Shown here: piece after piece, positions 1-11,600 of the stretch
Layout of the letters: every line of letters starts with the position of its first letter
Numbering within the stretch: position 1 is the first letter of the stretch
Assembly (NCBI GenBank): GCA_032629725.1
Contig: JAFEVB010000020.1
Span: 642,501-706,500 of the forward strand
Source: Gremmenia infestans
Lineage: Eukaryota > Ascomycota > Leotiomycetes > Helotiales > Hamatocanthoscyphaceae
Direction: 5' to 3'
Length of the DNA stretch: 64,000 bases
The notes under the pieces: model-generated
Database searches by the model: none
What the model saw: the letters and a program-made list of their open reading frames with translations, nothing else
Told to the model about the DNA's origin: nothing
Position numbers and translations under genes: made by a program

Positions 1-2150
1 TACGCTAGGGAAAATCGGCCTAGACCCTAAAAAGGTCCGAGCGATTATTACCTAGGAGATGCTAACTATAGTTAAATAGGTGTAATCTTTCCTAGGATTT
101 GCGAACTTCTACTAGAAGTTTATTAAGTTATATTTAAAGAAGGCTTTACTACTTATAGACCTAACAAAAAAGGAGAAAGAGTTTAAATGGATAGATAAAG
201 CGGAAAAGGCATTCTAAGAACTAAAGCAGGCCTTTATAGAGGAACCTATCCGCTAGAACTTCTAGCTAGAACTTAAGTTAATAGTAGAGATAGACGCGTT
301 AGATAGGGTGATAGAGGGAGTGCTTATATAGAAATATAAGGATAGCAGCTAGCATCTAGTAGTATACTACTCTAGAAAAATAATATCTGTAGAACTTAAC
401 TATAATATATATAATAAGGAACTCCTAGTAATAGTTAAAGTATTATAGGAATAGAGGGTTTACCTTTAGGAGGCTAACTTCCTAGTAATAATTCTTACTA
501 ATTATAAGAATCTTATTAGCTTTACTATAACTAAAGACTTAAATAGACGGCAGATAAGGTAGATAGAGATACTTGCTACCTATAACTTACGAATTAAATA
601 TATAAAGGGGATAAAGAACGCACGCGCTAATGCACTAAGTTGGAAGCTAGGATATAAGATAAAAAAGGAAATAAAGGGCGTTGCGATCTTCTAGGAAGAC
701 GGCGATAACCTTATCTTAAATAAATAATAGATCGCAGCTGCGACCTACGTTAACGGCAACCTATTTATAGATAAAATTAGATTAGTATATAAAAGGGGAC
801 ATAGTAGCAGAAGGCATCTTATAATACTTCTAGAAGAATATAGAGAGGCTCCTACTATATAAGAATAAGATATATATCCTTAAGAGTATCTAAAAAGAAT
901 TTATTAAGGAATAATATAAGCTACTAGCTTACGGATATTAGGGAAACACTAGAACCTAGGAAAAGCTCTTATGGAGATACTATTTCCTAGGTATGCGAAT
1001 AATAGTTAAGAAGGTTATTAGCAAGTGTAATACTTGCATACGGAATAAGGTATTATAATATGCTTTATATAATATAATATAATTACCCGATATGCTAAAG
1101 ACTTCTTAGATATCTATTATATAGGACTTTATAGTTAAACTACTACTATCTAAGGATCTAATAATAGGAGTAGAATACGATTCTATCCTAGTTATTACAG
1201 ATAGGTTAATAAAATACACCTATATAATACCCTATAAGGAATTAAGCACGGCTAAGGACTTAGCCTAGGCATTCCTCTAAGTAGTAGTAGTAAACTATAG
1301 CGCGCTAGAAGAAATCATATTAGATAGAGATCAGCTTTTTACTTTAAAATTCTAGACGGCATTTATAGCTCTGCTAGGTATTAAAAGGAAGCTATTAATA
1401 AGCTTTTACTTGCAAACCGACGGATAAACTAAACAGATAAATTAAATAATAGAAACATATATCTAGTATTATATAAACTATAAGCAGAACAACTAGGTAG
1501 GACTTCTACCACTTGCCTAGTTTGCATATAATATATTAGCTGCGGAAAACACGAAGATCTTACCAGCATACGCGAATTATAGTTATAACTTTAAGGCCTA
1601 CCGCTTTACGATAACCTTAGGAGTAGATAACTAATCCGCGACTATGCAGGTAGAAGACCTTAAAGCACTTCGGGAGGAACTAGCTAGCAACCTAGTATTC
1701 TTTACAAAGAGAGCAGCGTCGTACTATAACGGAAAACGTAGTATAGAACCTACGCTTAAAGAGGGGGATAAGGTCTACCTAATATGAAAAAATATTAAGA
1801 TAAAACAACTAAGCATAAAACTGGATTACAAAAAGCTAGGGCCGTTTAAAATCAAACGAATTATAGGACTAGTTAACTATAAATTAGCACTACCTAGAAT
1901 AATAAACATATATTTAGTATTCTATATATCCCTCCTTAAACTAGCACTACTAGGGGCGCTACCTACGCCTATTACGGAAATCCAACTAGTTAACCCTAAT
2001 GCTAAGTATAAGGTCGAAGCAATACTAAACTATAAGCAGGTTAGAAGCTATACTAAGTACCTAGTTAAATAGATAGGCTACCTACACTTAGAGAACACTT
2101 AGGAAATAGGGGCAACACTTAAGGATCTTAAGATATTCGCAGGCTACTAA
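1..2150 (+). mobile_element. RIP-degraded Ty3/gypsy retrotransposon, pol 3' part
   Basis: Reading the plus strand through its stops gives the end of a gypsy reverse transcriptase, then RNase H (YYSRK, ELNYNIYNKELL near 364-440; TNYKNL near 500), then an integrase with the C-x2-C half of its zinc finger (CNTC near 1025), a DDE core (DSILVITDRL near 1180; DRDQLF near 1325) and a chromodomain-like tail near 2010-2130. Stops are almost all TAG or TAA where the family has Trp or Gln (E*R for EWR, VK*IGY for VKWKGY). These are CpA-to-TpA changes, as RIP makes. The element is cut by the window edge: gag, protease and most of the RT are absent. No intact ORF remains, so it cannot be autonomous. Confidence 0.9.
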
Positions 2151-2169
2151 GATTAACACTCTAACCTAA

Positions 2170-2610
2170 CTAGAATAGATCTAAGGGATTATATACTGCA
2201 AGAGATGTAATAAAAGCAGGGTTATTAAAAGGATTAGAATAGAAAGAAGGGTTATTACCAGACCTAATACTAGAGGAAGCAGGCAGGGCCTTGCGCTCGC
2301 GCTCCCTCCCCTTATACTTTTTCTGCTCCTTCTTCTTAAGAGCATTAAGCTTATTAAGAGAATTCAAACTAGCAGCGATTATGCGCTGCTCCTTTTTATT
2401 TAATGCCTCTTAAAGTTTCTTAAGTTATAGGATCTCCATAAAAGCCTTAGCCTCCTTAGCATGAAGTTTTTAGCGCTAACGCTTTAGTAACTCCTACTCT
2501 ATAACTTTAGGCATCTAGTTAACCTAGCAAATATTGCAGGTTTTGCCCTAATAGACATACTTAGTATAATAAGTATATTTAATATTATAAGGCGCTACGC
2601 ACTATCTTTT
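2170..2610 (-). pseudogene. RIP-degraded ORF relic, cysteine pairs plus coiled coil
   Basis: On the minus strand, stop-ridden sequence encodes a cysteine-pair motif (CNIC near 2530, preceded by other Cys residues), then a Lys/Glu-rich helical stretch (HAKEAKAFMEIL, then KKEQRIIAASLNSLNKL), with an open tail of 65 codons at 2170-2367. It faces the gypsy polyprotein tail-to-tail. I do not recognise the parent protein; a transposon-encoded DNA-binding or gag-like product is likely from the context. Stops again sit at former Trp/Gln codons, so it was probably a repeat that suffered RIP. Confidence 0.45.
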
Positions 2611-2889
2611 GCTTCTTTTATAATAAGAATAAGGAGCTATATTTTATTTACTAGTCTTTTCTATAGCATTACTAAGAGAGAGAGAATATTGGTTGCTATT
2701 ACGTTTAGGTAGTATAATAAGAAAAGAAGAAAGCTATAGGCCTAATAAGATGTTTTCCTATATTATACTTAAGCGTTAGGGCGACGCTAACTAGAAGGGG
2801 AATAGTATTACGGATATAATATATAACTAGGGGACCTTAGGCTTAGTGTTTGGTTTTAGACATAGGAGAACCCCTAGGAGGGAGGTTAT

Positions 2890-3290
2890 AGTCCTGTATA
2901 TATATTTAGGTATATTTATTAAGGAGTGGGCCTACTAATATTTAGTTATTATACTATATAATTAGTTACGTGACGCGATCGACTAGTTAACTAGCAAGTA
3001 GTCAACTAGATTAATAGTAGTTAAGTTAACCAGGGTCGACTAGCAGCATAAGGGTTCTATATAAGACTGGGTCGTTACCTATTAGATAGGAGCTTTATAC
3101 TTAACTTAAATAGTATTTCCTAATATACGCTTATTACTTGATACTTTATAATAAGCTATACTTCTAAGTATAGTAACTAGTAATCTATCAATAGATATCG
3201 ACATTAACCTAATAATAACCTAGGTCTAGGGACCTACTTAAGTCATAAGACTTACCCTAGCACTATGTGAGCTAGGCGATCGTTACAAGT
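2890..3290 (+). repeat. Possible LTR between two element relics
   Basis: A purine-rich run (aggagggaggtt near 2876-2887) is followed by TA-rich sequence with a TATA-like box (ctatataagac near 3058-3068) and no coding potential. This order (polypurine tract, then a promoter-bearing segment) fits a long terminal repeat between the end of one gypsy element and the next. Only one copy is in the window, so termini and identity cannot be confirmed. Confidence 0.3.
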
Positions 3291-3529
3291 TACTTGCAAA
3301 AATATAGCTTATATATAAAACTAATACTTAATCTAAGTAAATAAATACTAGTAGAAGATTAACTTTAGTATTAGTAATAAGGTTTAGATTACTATAAAAT
3401 ACTAGAAGTTGCTTCGACTTAGTAAAAAGTTAGTAAAACAAGCTACTAGACCTTTTATAATTTTAGAAAAATATAGTAATATATTTCGACTAGACTTGCT
3501 AGCTTTAATAAAAGTTTACCTAGTTTTTA

Positions 3530-3870
3530 ATACTAATAAGCTTTAGAAAGACCTAGATAACCTACTTCTAGAATAGTAGAATAAAAAGCTACTACTACTA
3601 AAAGTAAATAAAGACTATAAATAGAAAGTTAAGAAAGTACTAAGCGTACGCTTAGTTAGTAGTAGACTAAAATACTAAGTTAAATAAACTAGATTTGATA
3701 TAGACTTAGATAAATACTTCTTATTAGACTTCCGAAATGCACCTATAGCTCTTTAGAAATTCTATAAATAATACTTTCGCAAGCTTAGACTACTAAAGAA
3801 CTTAGGGTATTAGCTTAAGATAGTATAGAAAAACGATTTTTTTAAAGAAAAAAGGTAATAATAATAGACC
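3530..3870 (+). pseudogene. Second RIP-degraded chromodomain relic
   Basis: Plus-strand translation through stops gives a C-terminal chromodomain of the kind found in fungal Ty3/gypsy or related transposon proteins: KVKKVLSVRLV, then LKY*VK*TRFDIDLDKY, then FRNAPIALQKF. The pattern corresponds to EVEKIL..R...LKYRVKWTGF...WY. It lies 1.4 kb past the first element's tail and differs from that element's chromodomain in sequence, so it belongs to a second element whose upstream part is gone or unreadable. Confidence 0.6.
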
Positions 3871-4299
3871 TGTAGATAGGTCTCGCAGAAAAAAAGGGTA
3901 GTATTATAGGACTAGTTATATAACCTATTATATAACATTGGCATATTAGCATAGCACTAGCTTCTTGCTTAACTAGCTACCTAATTACTAGCTACCTTTT
4001 CCTAGCTACTATACTAGTTAGCTAAGCGCATATATATTCGCTTCTACCAACTATATTCTAGATTCTTTTTCTTTCCTCTTTAGCTTAGAATTATATTTAA
4101 TTCGACTTTATACTAAGCTATGCCCTTAAGGATTCGTGATTGTAATAGAGAGAGAGGACTTATAAAAAATTAAAAAGTTGGGATTTGCTCCATTTAGCTA
4201 TATATTAGTATATAGTTAGGTTTATATGCAACACGCATTATAATATATAGTAAGCCCTATGTTTTAGTAGTATAAAAGTCCTTTCCCTAAGTATTTAAA

Positions 4300-7200
4300 T
4301 ACTGTTTAAAATATGCAATTATAGAATTAGAATAAAATATAAAATAGGATCCGGCATATTAGCTTAATTTCTGCTCTGGAAAAATCACTAATAATAAATA
4401 ATCAAATTGTAGTAAGTAAGATAGATAAGAGCTCTATATCGCTTCCCGTAGCTCTCGAGATCGTTGAAGATATTATCTATAAGCATACGTGATTACGTAG
4501 AGCGGGATAAACAATAGTCACGGATGTATTTCGTCAGATTATCGATCCTGGATGAGGCTATCTCTATATAATATCCTACTAAATAAATGCTACGATTTAT
4601 GAATTTCCCTCTTGACTTTACAATAGTCTTGCGGCTTTAGTTTTGATTTTATATTATAAGCAAGCAAAGCAGCGCTCTCGTTGGAGGCTTCGTAGAGTAA
4701 TAGTCAGTTTTCCTTCTTAGCTCTAGATCTCCCCTCGGTCTATTTATTAATCGTCCATGATCAGCATCTGCTATCCGGACCCGCAACCCTAAATGAATAA
4801 GGTCTACGGCAATCAAGGTTAGCGCTCGAATATGATTGCAAGGCTACTCCTATAGAATAAATGGTTCTAAAGGGACGGAATGATGCAGGGAAAGTCTTAG
4901 GCTTAGGAACGTCTATTATCTTCTTTTTATTCCCGGTCTAGATTTGAAAGGCAAATGACTCGGGCATGAATATGAGGACTAGATGATAGATCGACTTGAG
5001 ACTTCCAGTTTCAGCTCTATGATGTGAGGACGAATGGGTGTACTTGAGGCCACATTACTAGCTCTATTACTGTAACTTTGCCACTTCAAGCATGGGCTTT
5101 CCACACCCCCTTCCACCCCCCCCGCACGGTTTAAAGAGTGATCGTTTGCGTGAGTGGCCACAAAGGAATTAACCTTTTGACTAGGGAGAGGAGTAGAGAC
5201 TCGAAGCTAGACCTTGGACCGCGGGTGGCTGTCGTTCCCTGCAACACCTACCACGGAAACTTGCCGACTCGGATGTCTGAAGGAATGTCCACAAAGAGCT
5301 AGTTGCCTTGAATAGTTTCTGTTAAATATTCTTTAAATATCCCTCCAAATTCTTATGAGAATTTCTGAGGTATAACACATCAATGACTAGACTAGCTAGT
5401 GCACAAAGTAATTTAGAACAACCAAAGCGGGGAATCTTTCATAGAAGGATCGACGTCGCGTCCAATCAGAGAAAGCTTGTCGATACCTCCGTACCTAACT
5501 ATTTAAGCTTAAAGCCACGTTTGTCTCTACCGTACGGAGTATGGAGTATCGCGACGCCAGCAGCACGGCACGGCATGAGCGCCGAGCGCCGCCGGGAAGT
5601 TTCTACCAGCGAAGTCAGCACTTGAGAACTCAAACTCACCTCATTTCATTCACAGCACCAGTCGTCGTGTTGCACATGCATGGTCCACCATGGTGAACAA
5701 CACCTCTAAAAGCGTGCGTGGCGCAACGCTAATCTAAATTATCTGATGTTTATCGTAAACGCCCAAGAAGGAACATTGCCTAAAGGAGACATTGATTTGC
5801 ATCATACGGCGGGTAACACCTGGTCGCCGTATTCTTGAGTGCCTCAGTACTATATTCTAGTAATGCAAAGCATGCATAAGATTTCGGCCGTCGAGGACCG
5901 TCCTCGCGCCGAGTGAGATCTTTTGTCCGAGCGAGGCCCGGCGAATCAGTACGCTCCGTAAGCCAGGTACAGTAAATACCACCTACCGTTCGTTACGCAC
6001 GGAACGGAAACTTATGCTATCTGATTGAAAACCTGAGGATGATGCCAAATCCGCGGTCGCGGGGTTTGCGTTAGAGCACTTCCGTGTCCAACTGACTCTG
6101 TAGTGGAGGGTTGCGCTATAATCTCTCGGCGTCGTGGCTGAATACCAAAGAGTCGCGGTCCTTGGTCGTCCCTGCCTATCGCTTAGCGAAAGGGGTACGA
6201 TCGTGAAATGCGAATGCAGCTTTCAGCTGAAAGTCAAACACGCAATTTCTTCTGATGTGATGCTTCAGAGGGGTAGAAACTGTGACGGCTTCATACTTCG
6301 TAGAAGGTAGAAACTGTGACGGCTACTTAGAAGGGTCCTAGACGTAAGAACTAACACGGAACCCCGAGCTGGATGTTTTCCGAGCTGTCAGACATGGGTA
6401 GGTACGGTATCGAGATTAGATGGCGGGGTTTGTATAGTACCTCGTACAGCATTCGCACTCGCTGCGGAAGCCGTAAAACACCAACTGTGGCTTACGTACT
6501 GTACAGGAGGATGCAGGGCACAGGGCGTAAGCAACTCGTAGACTGCAAGTCGAGGCGCTGGGCTGTAAACTAGCTTTCGTTGACATGGGCGCCACGTTTG
6601 AAATTCTACCTACGCATTGGAAATCAAAGCTTGACCCTTGAAAAAGTTACTGAGACACCAAGTTTAACCAAAAGAGATGCAGCTCAAACCGAAAGTGGAG
6701 CACTATTGTGTAATCATCTTTTTAGGCGTTGTAATCAATAACCAATCCCTGAAGAGGAAATATGCTGCCGATTATCGAGCATTATTAGCGGGAACGTTCT
6801 AGACTTTAGTTGATTACTGTACCGTTAGTACCACCTTTAAAGTCGGGGTGCGCCTAAAGTCCGACTGACTAAGGGTTCTATTAGTAGTGATGATGATGAT
6901 GCAGGATTAAAGTTTTGGCTTATGCAAACAGTTGAACAGATGACAGAAAGTGGATACTGTATATCGCAAAGTCTTCCAAATTCACAACGTATCGAGCAAT
7001 GCAAATGATATCGTAGTGGTAGGATAATGCAATGAGAGATTTACCCCTATTCATTCCTTGCCATTCTTGGCGGTTCGCCAGCCACCAAACGCCATGATCC
7101 AGATTCCCAATCCTTGATATGTCCGCTATATACACGAAGACATTATTTTCAACAACGCGAATGGTGATCATCTACGCCAAAGAAAATCGTAAACATGTCC

Positions 7201-7311
7201 CAAAATCCAAATACACCTCCAAACTCCATGATGTTCTCCTGAATAGGAAGCCTTTTCGTCTAAGCCGTCGTCGCATTGATTTAACGATTGAAACCTTTTG
7301 GTTGTACTGAA
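4300..7311. other. Gene-poor intergenic stretch
   Basis: Base composition returns from TA-rich to normal near 4.9 kb. Short ORFs here (for example 5383-5625 and 6373-6573) show no recognisable domain and no consistent splice structure. One of them runs across an interspersed 9-mer (TACGGAGTA at 5533). The stretch holds a short direct repeat near 6.3 kb and a C-rich run at 5104-5130. No RNA gene was seen. Confidence 0.6.
6272..6324. repeat. 19-bp direct repeat, 34-bp period
   Basis: The 19-mer ggtagaaactgtgacggct occurs at 6272-6290 and again at 6306-6324. The spacer contains the interspersed word TACTTCGTA (6294-6302). Two copies only; no further copy was noticed in the window. Confidence 0.8.
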
Positions 7312-8633
7312 CTATGCCAAGCCCATTTGATTCTCATAATCGCCTCCATATATAGCATCCATCTGGTCAGAGAGCTCGAACCCAGTATGACAATCCAACA
7401 TGTTGGGCCTGATCGTTCCATCCGCAAAGTTCAATCCATCATTTAGTTGCATCGATTTGAGCACATCCGCATCTAGCCCGAGAGCGATCGAGTTGTTCAA
7501 AGGTGATGATCCGTGCATATGAAGCGTTTGTTGCTTCATGTAATTTGCGGTGAGATCCAATGCATGTGGGGGACCGAGGAGATCGTCCCCTGCTGACCAA
7601 GGGGAAAACGGAGAAGTGGTCCGAAACATGGGTGATTCGGTCTGAAAATCTGTATAAATAGGAGACGGTATTGAGCGCGATGTGTCAATGGATGTGCGTG
7701 ATCGATATGAAGCTTCTGGCTCAAGGGTAGGCTTTTGGGCGATATGGAGAGGACTTGGCCTTGAAACAGGTGTGGACACCCTGGCAGAAATATTTCGCTC
7801 TGCGGCTTGCCTTTGTTGAAATAACAACCTCTGGTTGTGGTCCTTGGAAATATTCGAGTGGTCACTCTCACTACTGCTCGCTCGATCTGTCCGCTCCAGT
7901 GCTGGCGAATATGAAGAATCCTCTGAAGGCATTCGACACCCTGTATCATCCAACGCCATTTCCGAGCGAGCTGCTTGAAGTTGCGCTTGCAGTTCGGCGA
8001 AGTCTTCTGCACCTTCTGGGAATGCATAGGGAAGATCGGGGGACGGGCGAATGCAGCCAAGCTTGGAAGCTATGTCGTGAATTACCGGCTGCCCTCTGTC
8101 ATTCAATTCTGGCTCCCCCAGTTCCCACGACTCATTATTGCGGACCATAGTGTATAGCTTCTGAACCGTTGCAATGAGAGCATACTGAGTGTTCTCCAGG
8201 ACTTCCGCGTATCTGTAAGAAAAAAAGTCATTAGTACTAACTCGAGCATACACGTAATCCACAGTTGGGAGACGGGCAAGGCATACCCTCGAGGTAATTG
8301 CTTGAATTCAGTCTTCTTCCTGCTCCCAGCTGTGCATACCAGGCCGTCATCTTTGCAGCGCTTACAAGGCGATTCCCCGTCACACTTGCACTTAATTAGC
8401 AATGATCAAACAAAAGTGTGTAATACAATATATACCTTCGTCTTCTTCATCCTACATCGTTCACATGCTTTCCAAACTCGCTTATGTCGACCGTCCATGG
8501 AAATAGGACTGTTTTCATGAACTGTATTACTTCTTTTTGAAGATCGACTTGATTGCTTGGACAATTTGGAAGATTGTCTTCTTATGGGTTGGGATTTGTG
8601 GTCCTCCACGGGAGGTGTAGGTAAACCAGACAT
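7312..8633 (-). CDS. Zn(II)2Cys6 transcription factor
   Basis: A putative nuclear DNA-binding regulator of about 398 residues. Exons on the minus strand: 8633-8436, 8384-8287, 8212-7312; introns of 51 and 74 bp, phases 0 and 2. Splicing completes the zinc cluster: C57-x2-C60-x6-C67-x5-C73-x2-C76-x6-C83 (KACERCRMKKTK joined to CDGESPC). A basic Ser/Arg-rich segment precedes it. After the cluster comes a conserved-looking helical block (RGYAEVLENTQYALIATVQK, residues about 95-115), then a Ser/Pro-rich low-complexity tail. No fungal-specific middle homology region is visible. The start is the first in-frame ATG, 48 bp inside an ORF that otherwise opens with GTG. No target can be inferred: neighbours are a repeat block and empty DNA. 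Confidence 0.88.
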
Positions 8634-8639
8634 GTTGTT

Positions 8640-11600
8640 TGAATACCCAAATTTGGAAGATAGCGGGGGAGCACAAAACACACGAGGGGAGTCAAAGATA
8701 TTATATTAAAATGCTTGACGTGGACTGGATGTGCGCTGATTATATGTTATGCCGGTCACGGCAAGGGTCACCGGGATATTACTTAAGTCCGAGTGCCTTT
8801 TGGTGGCGGAAGTAATCGGGCCCCGATTTAAGAACTTTTGATCCTCAAATTCTTAACAATGAATAATCCCTGGAAAGCTTATGCGAATAGATAAAAATTT
8901 AGGTTGGGAGGATGGAGGTTAATGAAATGCCGGTGCAATCGTTGTACCAATATGCTATTTTGACAAACGGTGAAACGATAGGTAACTTTATATTTATCTA
9001 CATCACATGGCATCATGGAGGGGACGTGACGTTATCATGTATTGAAAAGGCCATCGCCCATGGGAGCTCCCTGGCTCCTTAGTAGCTTCGGACCCGCACT
9101 GGGTGCTTACTCCGACTTTACGGGGGCCGGCAACTCTAGAAACCTCATACTCCGTAAAATGCATAAGTCGGAAAATTTAAGAAGATTAGCTGGGTAGTGC
9201 ATGGAACTAGGATCGAAAAGGTGTAAGCTTTACGCGAAAGGAAGAATGGAAAAGCAAGCTAGGAGGTGCTTGATTAACAAGTGTGGAGTAAAAAAGTAGA
9301 ACGTCAATTAGCGCTATGCTTTTGATGCAGCAGAGTACAGTAATGATAAAAAACGGTGCCGTCTATGCGTGTTGTCTTTGGTGAACCCTTATAAGCTTCG
9401 TCGTAAGAGGATTGCATGGGAAAATTCCCGCTCCGCTCTTAGTGCAAGATTTGATGGATTTTGAGGATTTTGAGGATTTTGAGGTTGTACTGTAGATGGA
9501 ACATGCTTTTCCTCGAATTTAATGGTAAGACAAGGTACATCGAATAACTCCTCAGACACGATCATTTATGCCTTAATTCAGATATTCAATGACAAAAAAG
9601 TTAAGTTGTCGCATTTTGCCTAATGTTTTCAATGGCTTGAAGTGTTATAACCTTCTTACAACGGTGTGATTTGCTGACTTTTCCTCCTAGGCCTTGCAAA
9701 TTTTTACTTACTATCTTTGATACTAGACTTATATGCAAGAAAGAGTGTTCATCGATCAGCGAGAAACAAAACTGATGCTATATAGCACCTGCTTAATGTA
9801 TAAATATTACAGCGCATATTTATATTACATTCCCATATCGTGGTATTCTATTGAACCAAAACTGGCCGGAAAAATCTATCTTCTATCAAATTGTTAGTAG
9901 TGCGCTGCCAATAATAATTGGTAGTAATATAAGGAGTCAAAAACATTAGTTCGATCTCGTAGGATGAGGCTGACCGGCATAACAAAGATTTCCATGCACT
10001 GTCCACCACAACAACGATCTTGCAGCAGCTAGTAGATTCATCTCCGGCCTTTGTACGAAGTACAGTAGCTATGAGCGCGGCTGTCTGGGCTGAAACTTTC
10101 AACCTGAATGTTGACCGGCTATTCGGGTTATACTCGCGGTTCCAGACCTTCTACTTCGTACTCCAAGCTTTCAACCTTAGAGAAAGGATACCAGCAGCAA
10201 GGCGCATCTGTACAATGATGTAATTTGACACTGACAGAACAGAATACCTGAGTCAACCTTAAACTCTTAGTATAGTTTCAACGGCTCTAGTGCTTGCTCG
10301 GAACTGTTTCGGTTTCTCGAGCTCTATTCACGACTCGCGACTCACGACTCGCGACTCATGACAAGCGGGACGTTAACCGGAAAGTGATATCTACCCGCGC
10401 GCGCGCTTCCATGATCTTTCTAGAAAGCTACTACATCGGGAGCTACCGGTACTGTATTGTAGATCACCTATTCGGGACGATAAGATGTGCCCCAAGCTTC
10501 TTAGGGTGGGACGCATATGGAAGCAACCCTAACAGGCATAACATGCAAGCCTGGCAGGGCTGCCAATGTGCCTGAACGCGAATCGCAATCTGTGCCTCGG
10601 CCTGTATTACTTATTTGCACAACACTGCAGGTTGCAGTACTCCGTAGAGGGAATCAATACCATGCACCGCATGATCGTGGCGTGTTTTCCTCCCATGTCC
10701 ATGGCATTGTACCGTAACTTCGGATGCATGATTAACACTGCTCCGCCGTACTTATGCAGAGTTAATGCGTAAACAAATCTTGGCTTGGTTTCTGTCGCTG
10801 AATATTTCTGAAGACTACACACTTGTACTTCTACACTTGGTGAGATGAACGATTTCTGAGATACCTAGGTACTCTCTTGAGTAAACATGACTTCGGACGA
10901 AAGAAAACATTTTCCTCAATAGTCATAACAGCCCGGAATCTCCCGTCTGTACGGAGTATATCTTATCAAATGCCTCATATAATTTCGTGACCCTTGATCA
11001 TCGTCACACAGTCCCAATTGTAGGCATCAGCTGTCCTGGAACAGGGCTCCAAAAGGATATAACGGCACGAATTTTCTGCCGTGACACCCTGAATTCACAA
11101 TTCTTCCACCGAAAAGTCGGTGTCGGCGATCTAAGGTCTCCGAGCGAATCCGAAGATCCGCCCCGCTGCGGCGGCAGGCTCCCTGGCGCCCGGCACACGG
11201 GAGCAAGCACGTTTTGCATAAAAGTTCGATATATTCAATCATCGCAATTTTTAAGTTATCAGGAGACATCTCCGTTTCAAAAAGCCGTGAGATGATTTGA
11301 TGGTAGAGAATGCCATACTCCGTGTTTTGAACTCTGTTTTGGAGTAGCACTTCTCGACTTGGTGAGGATCTCCTCGTGCAAATTCCGCATACGGGAAAAG
11401 AAGATTAAACCGGCATTTCACTCAACTACCGACTTCATCGACAAGGCTGTGGAAAGCTTCACGACTTTTGACTTCTATTCTGACAAGGCTGCCAACGGGA
11501 TCTTCCGCCGGACATACCTCCGCTCCTGTGACCTGTCGAGCTCGAAGCCTCGAGTGAAGGCTTGATGCACAACTCGGAAAATATCCTCTTCGAATTGGTG

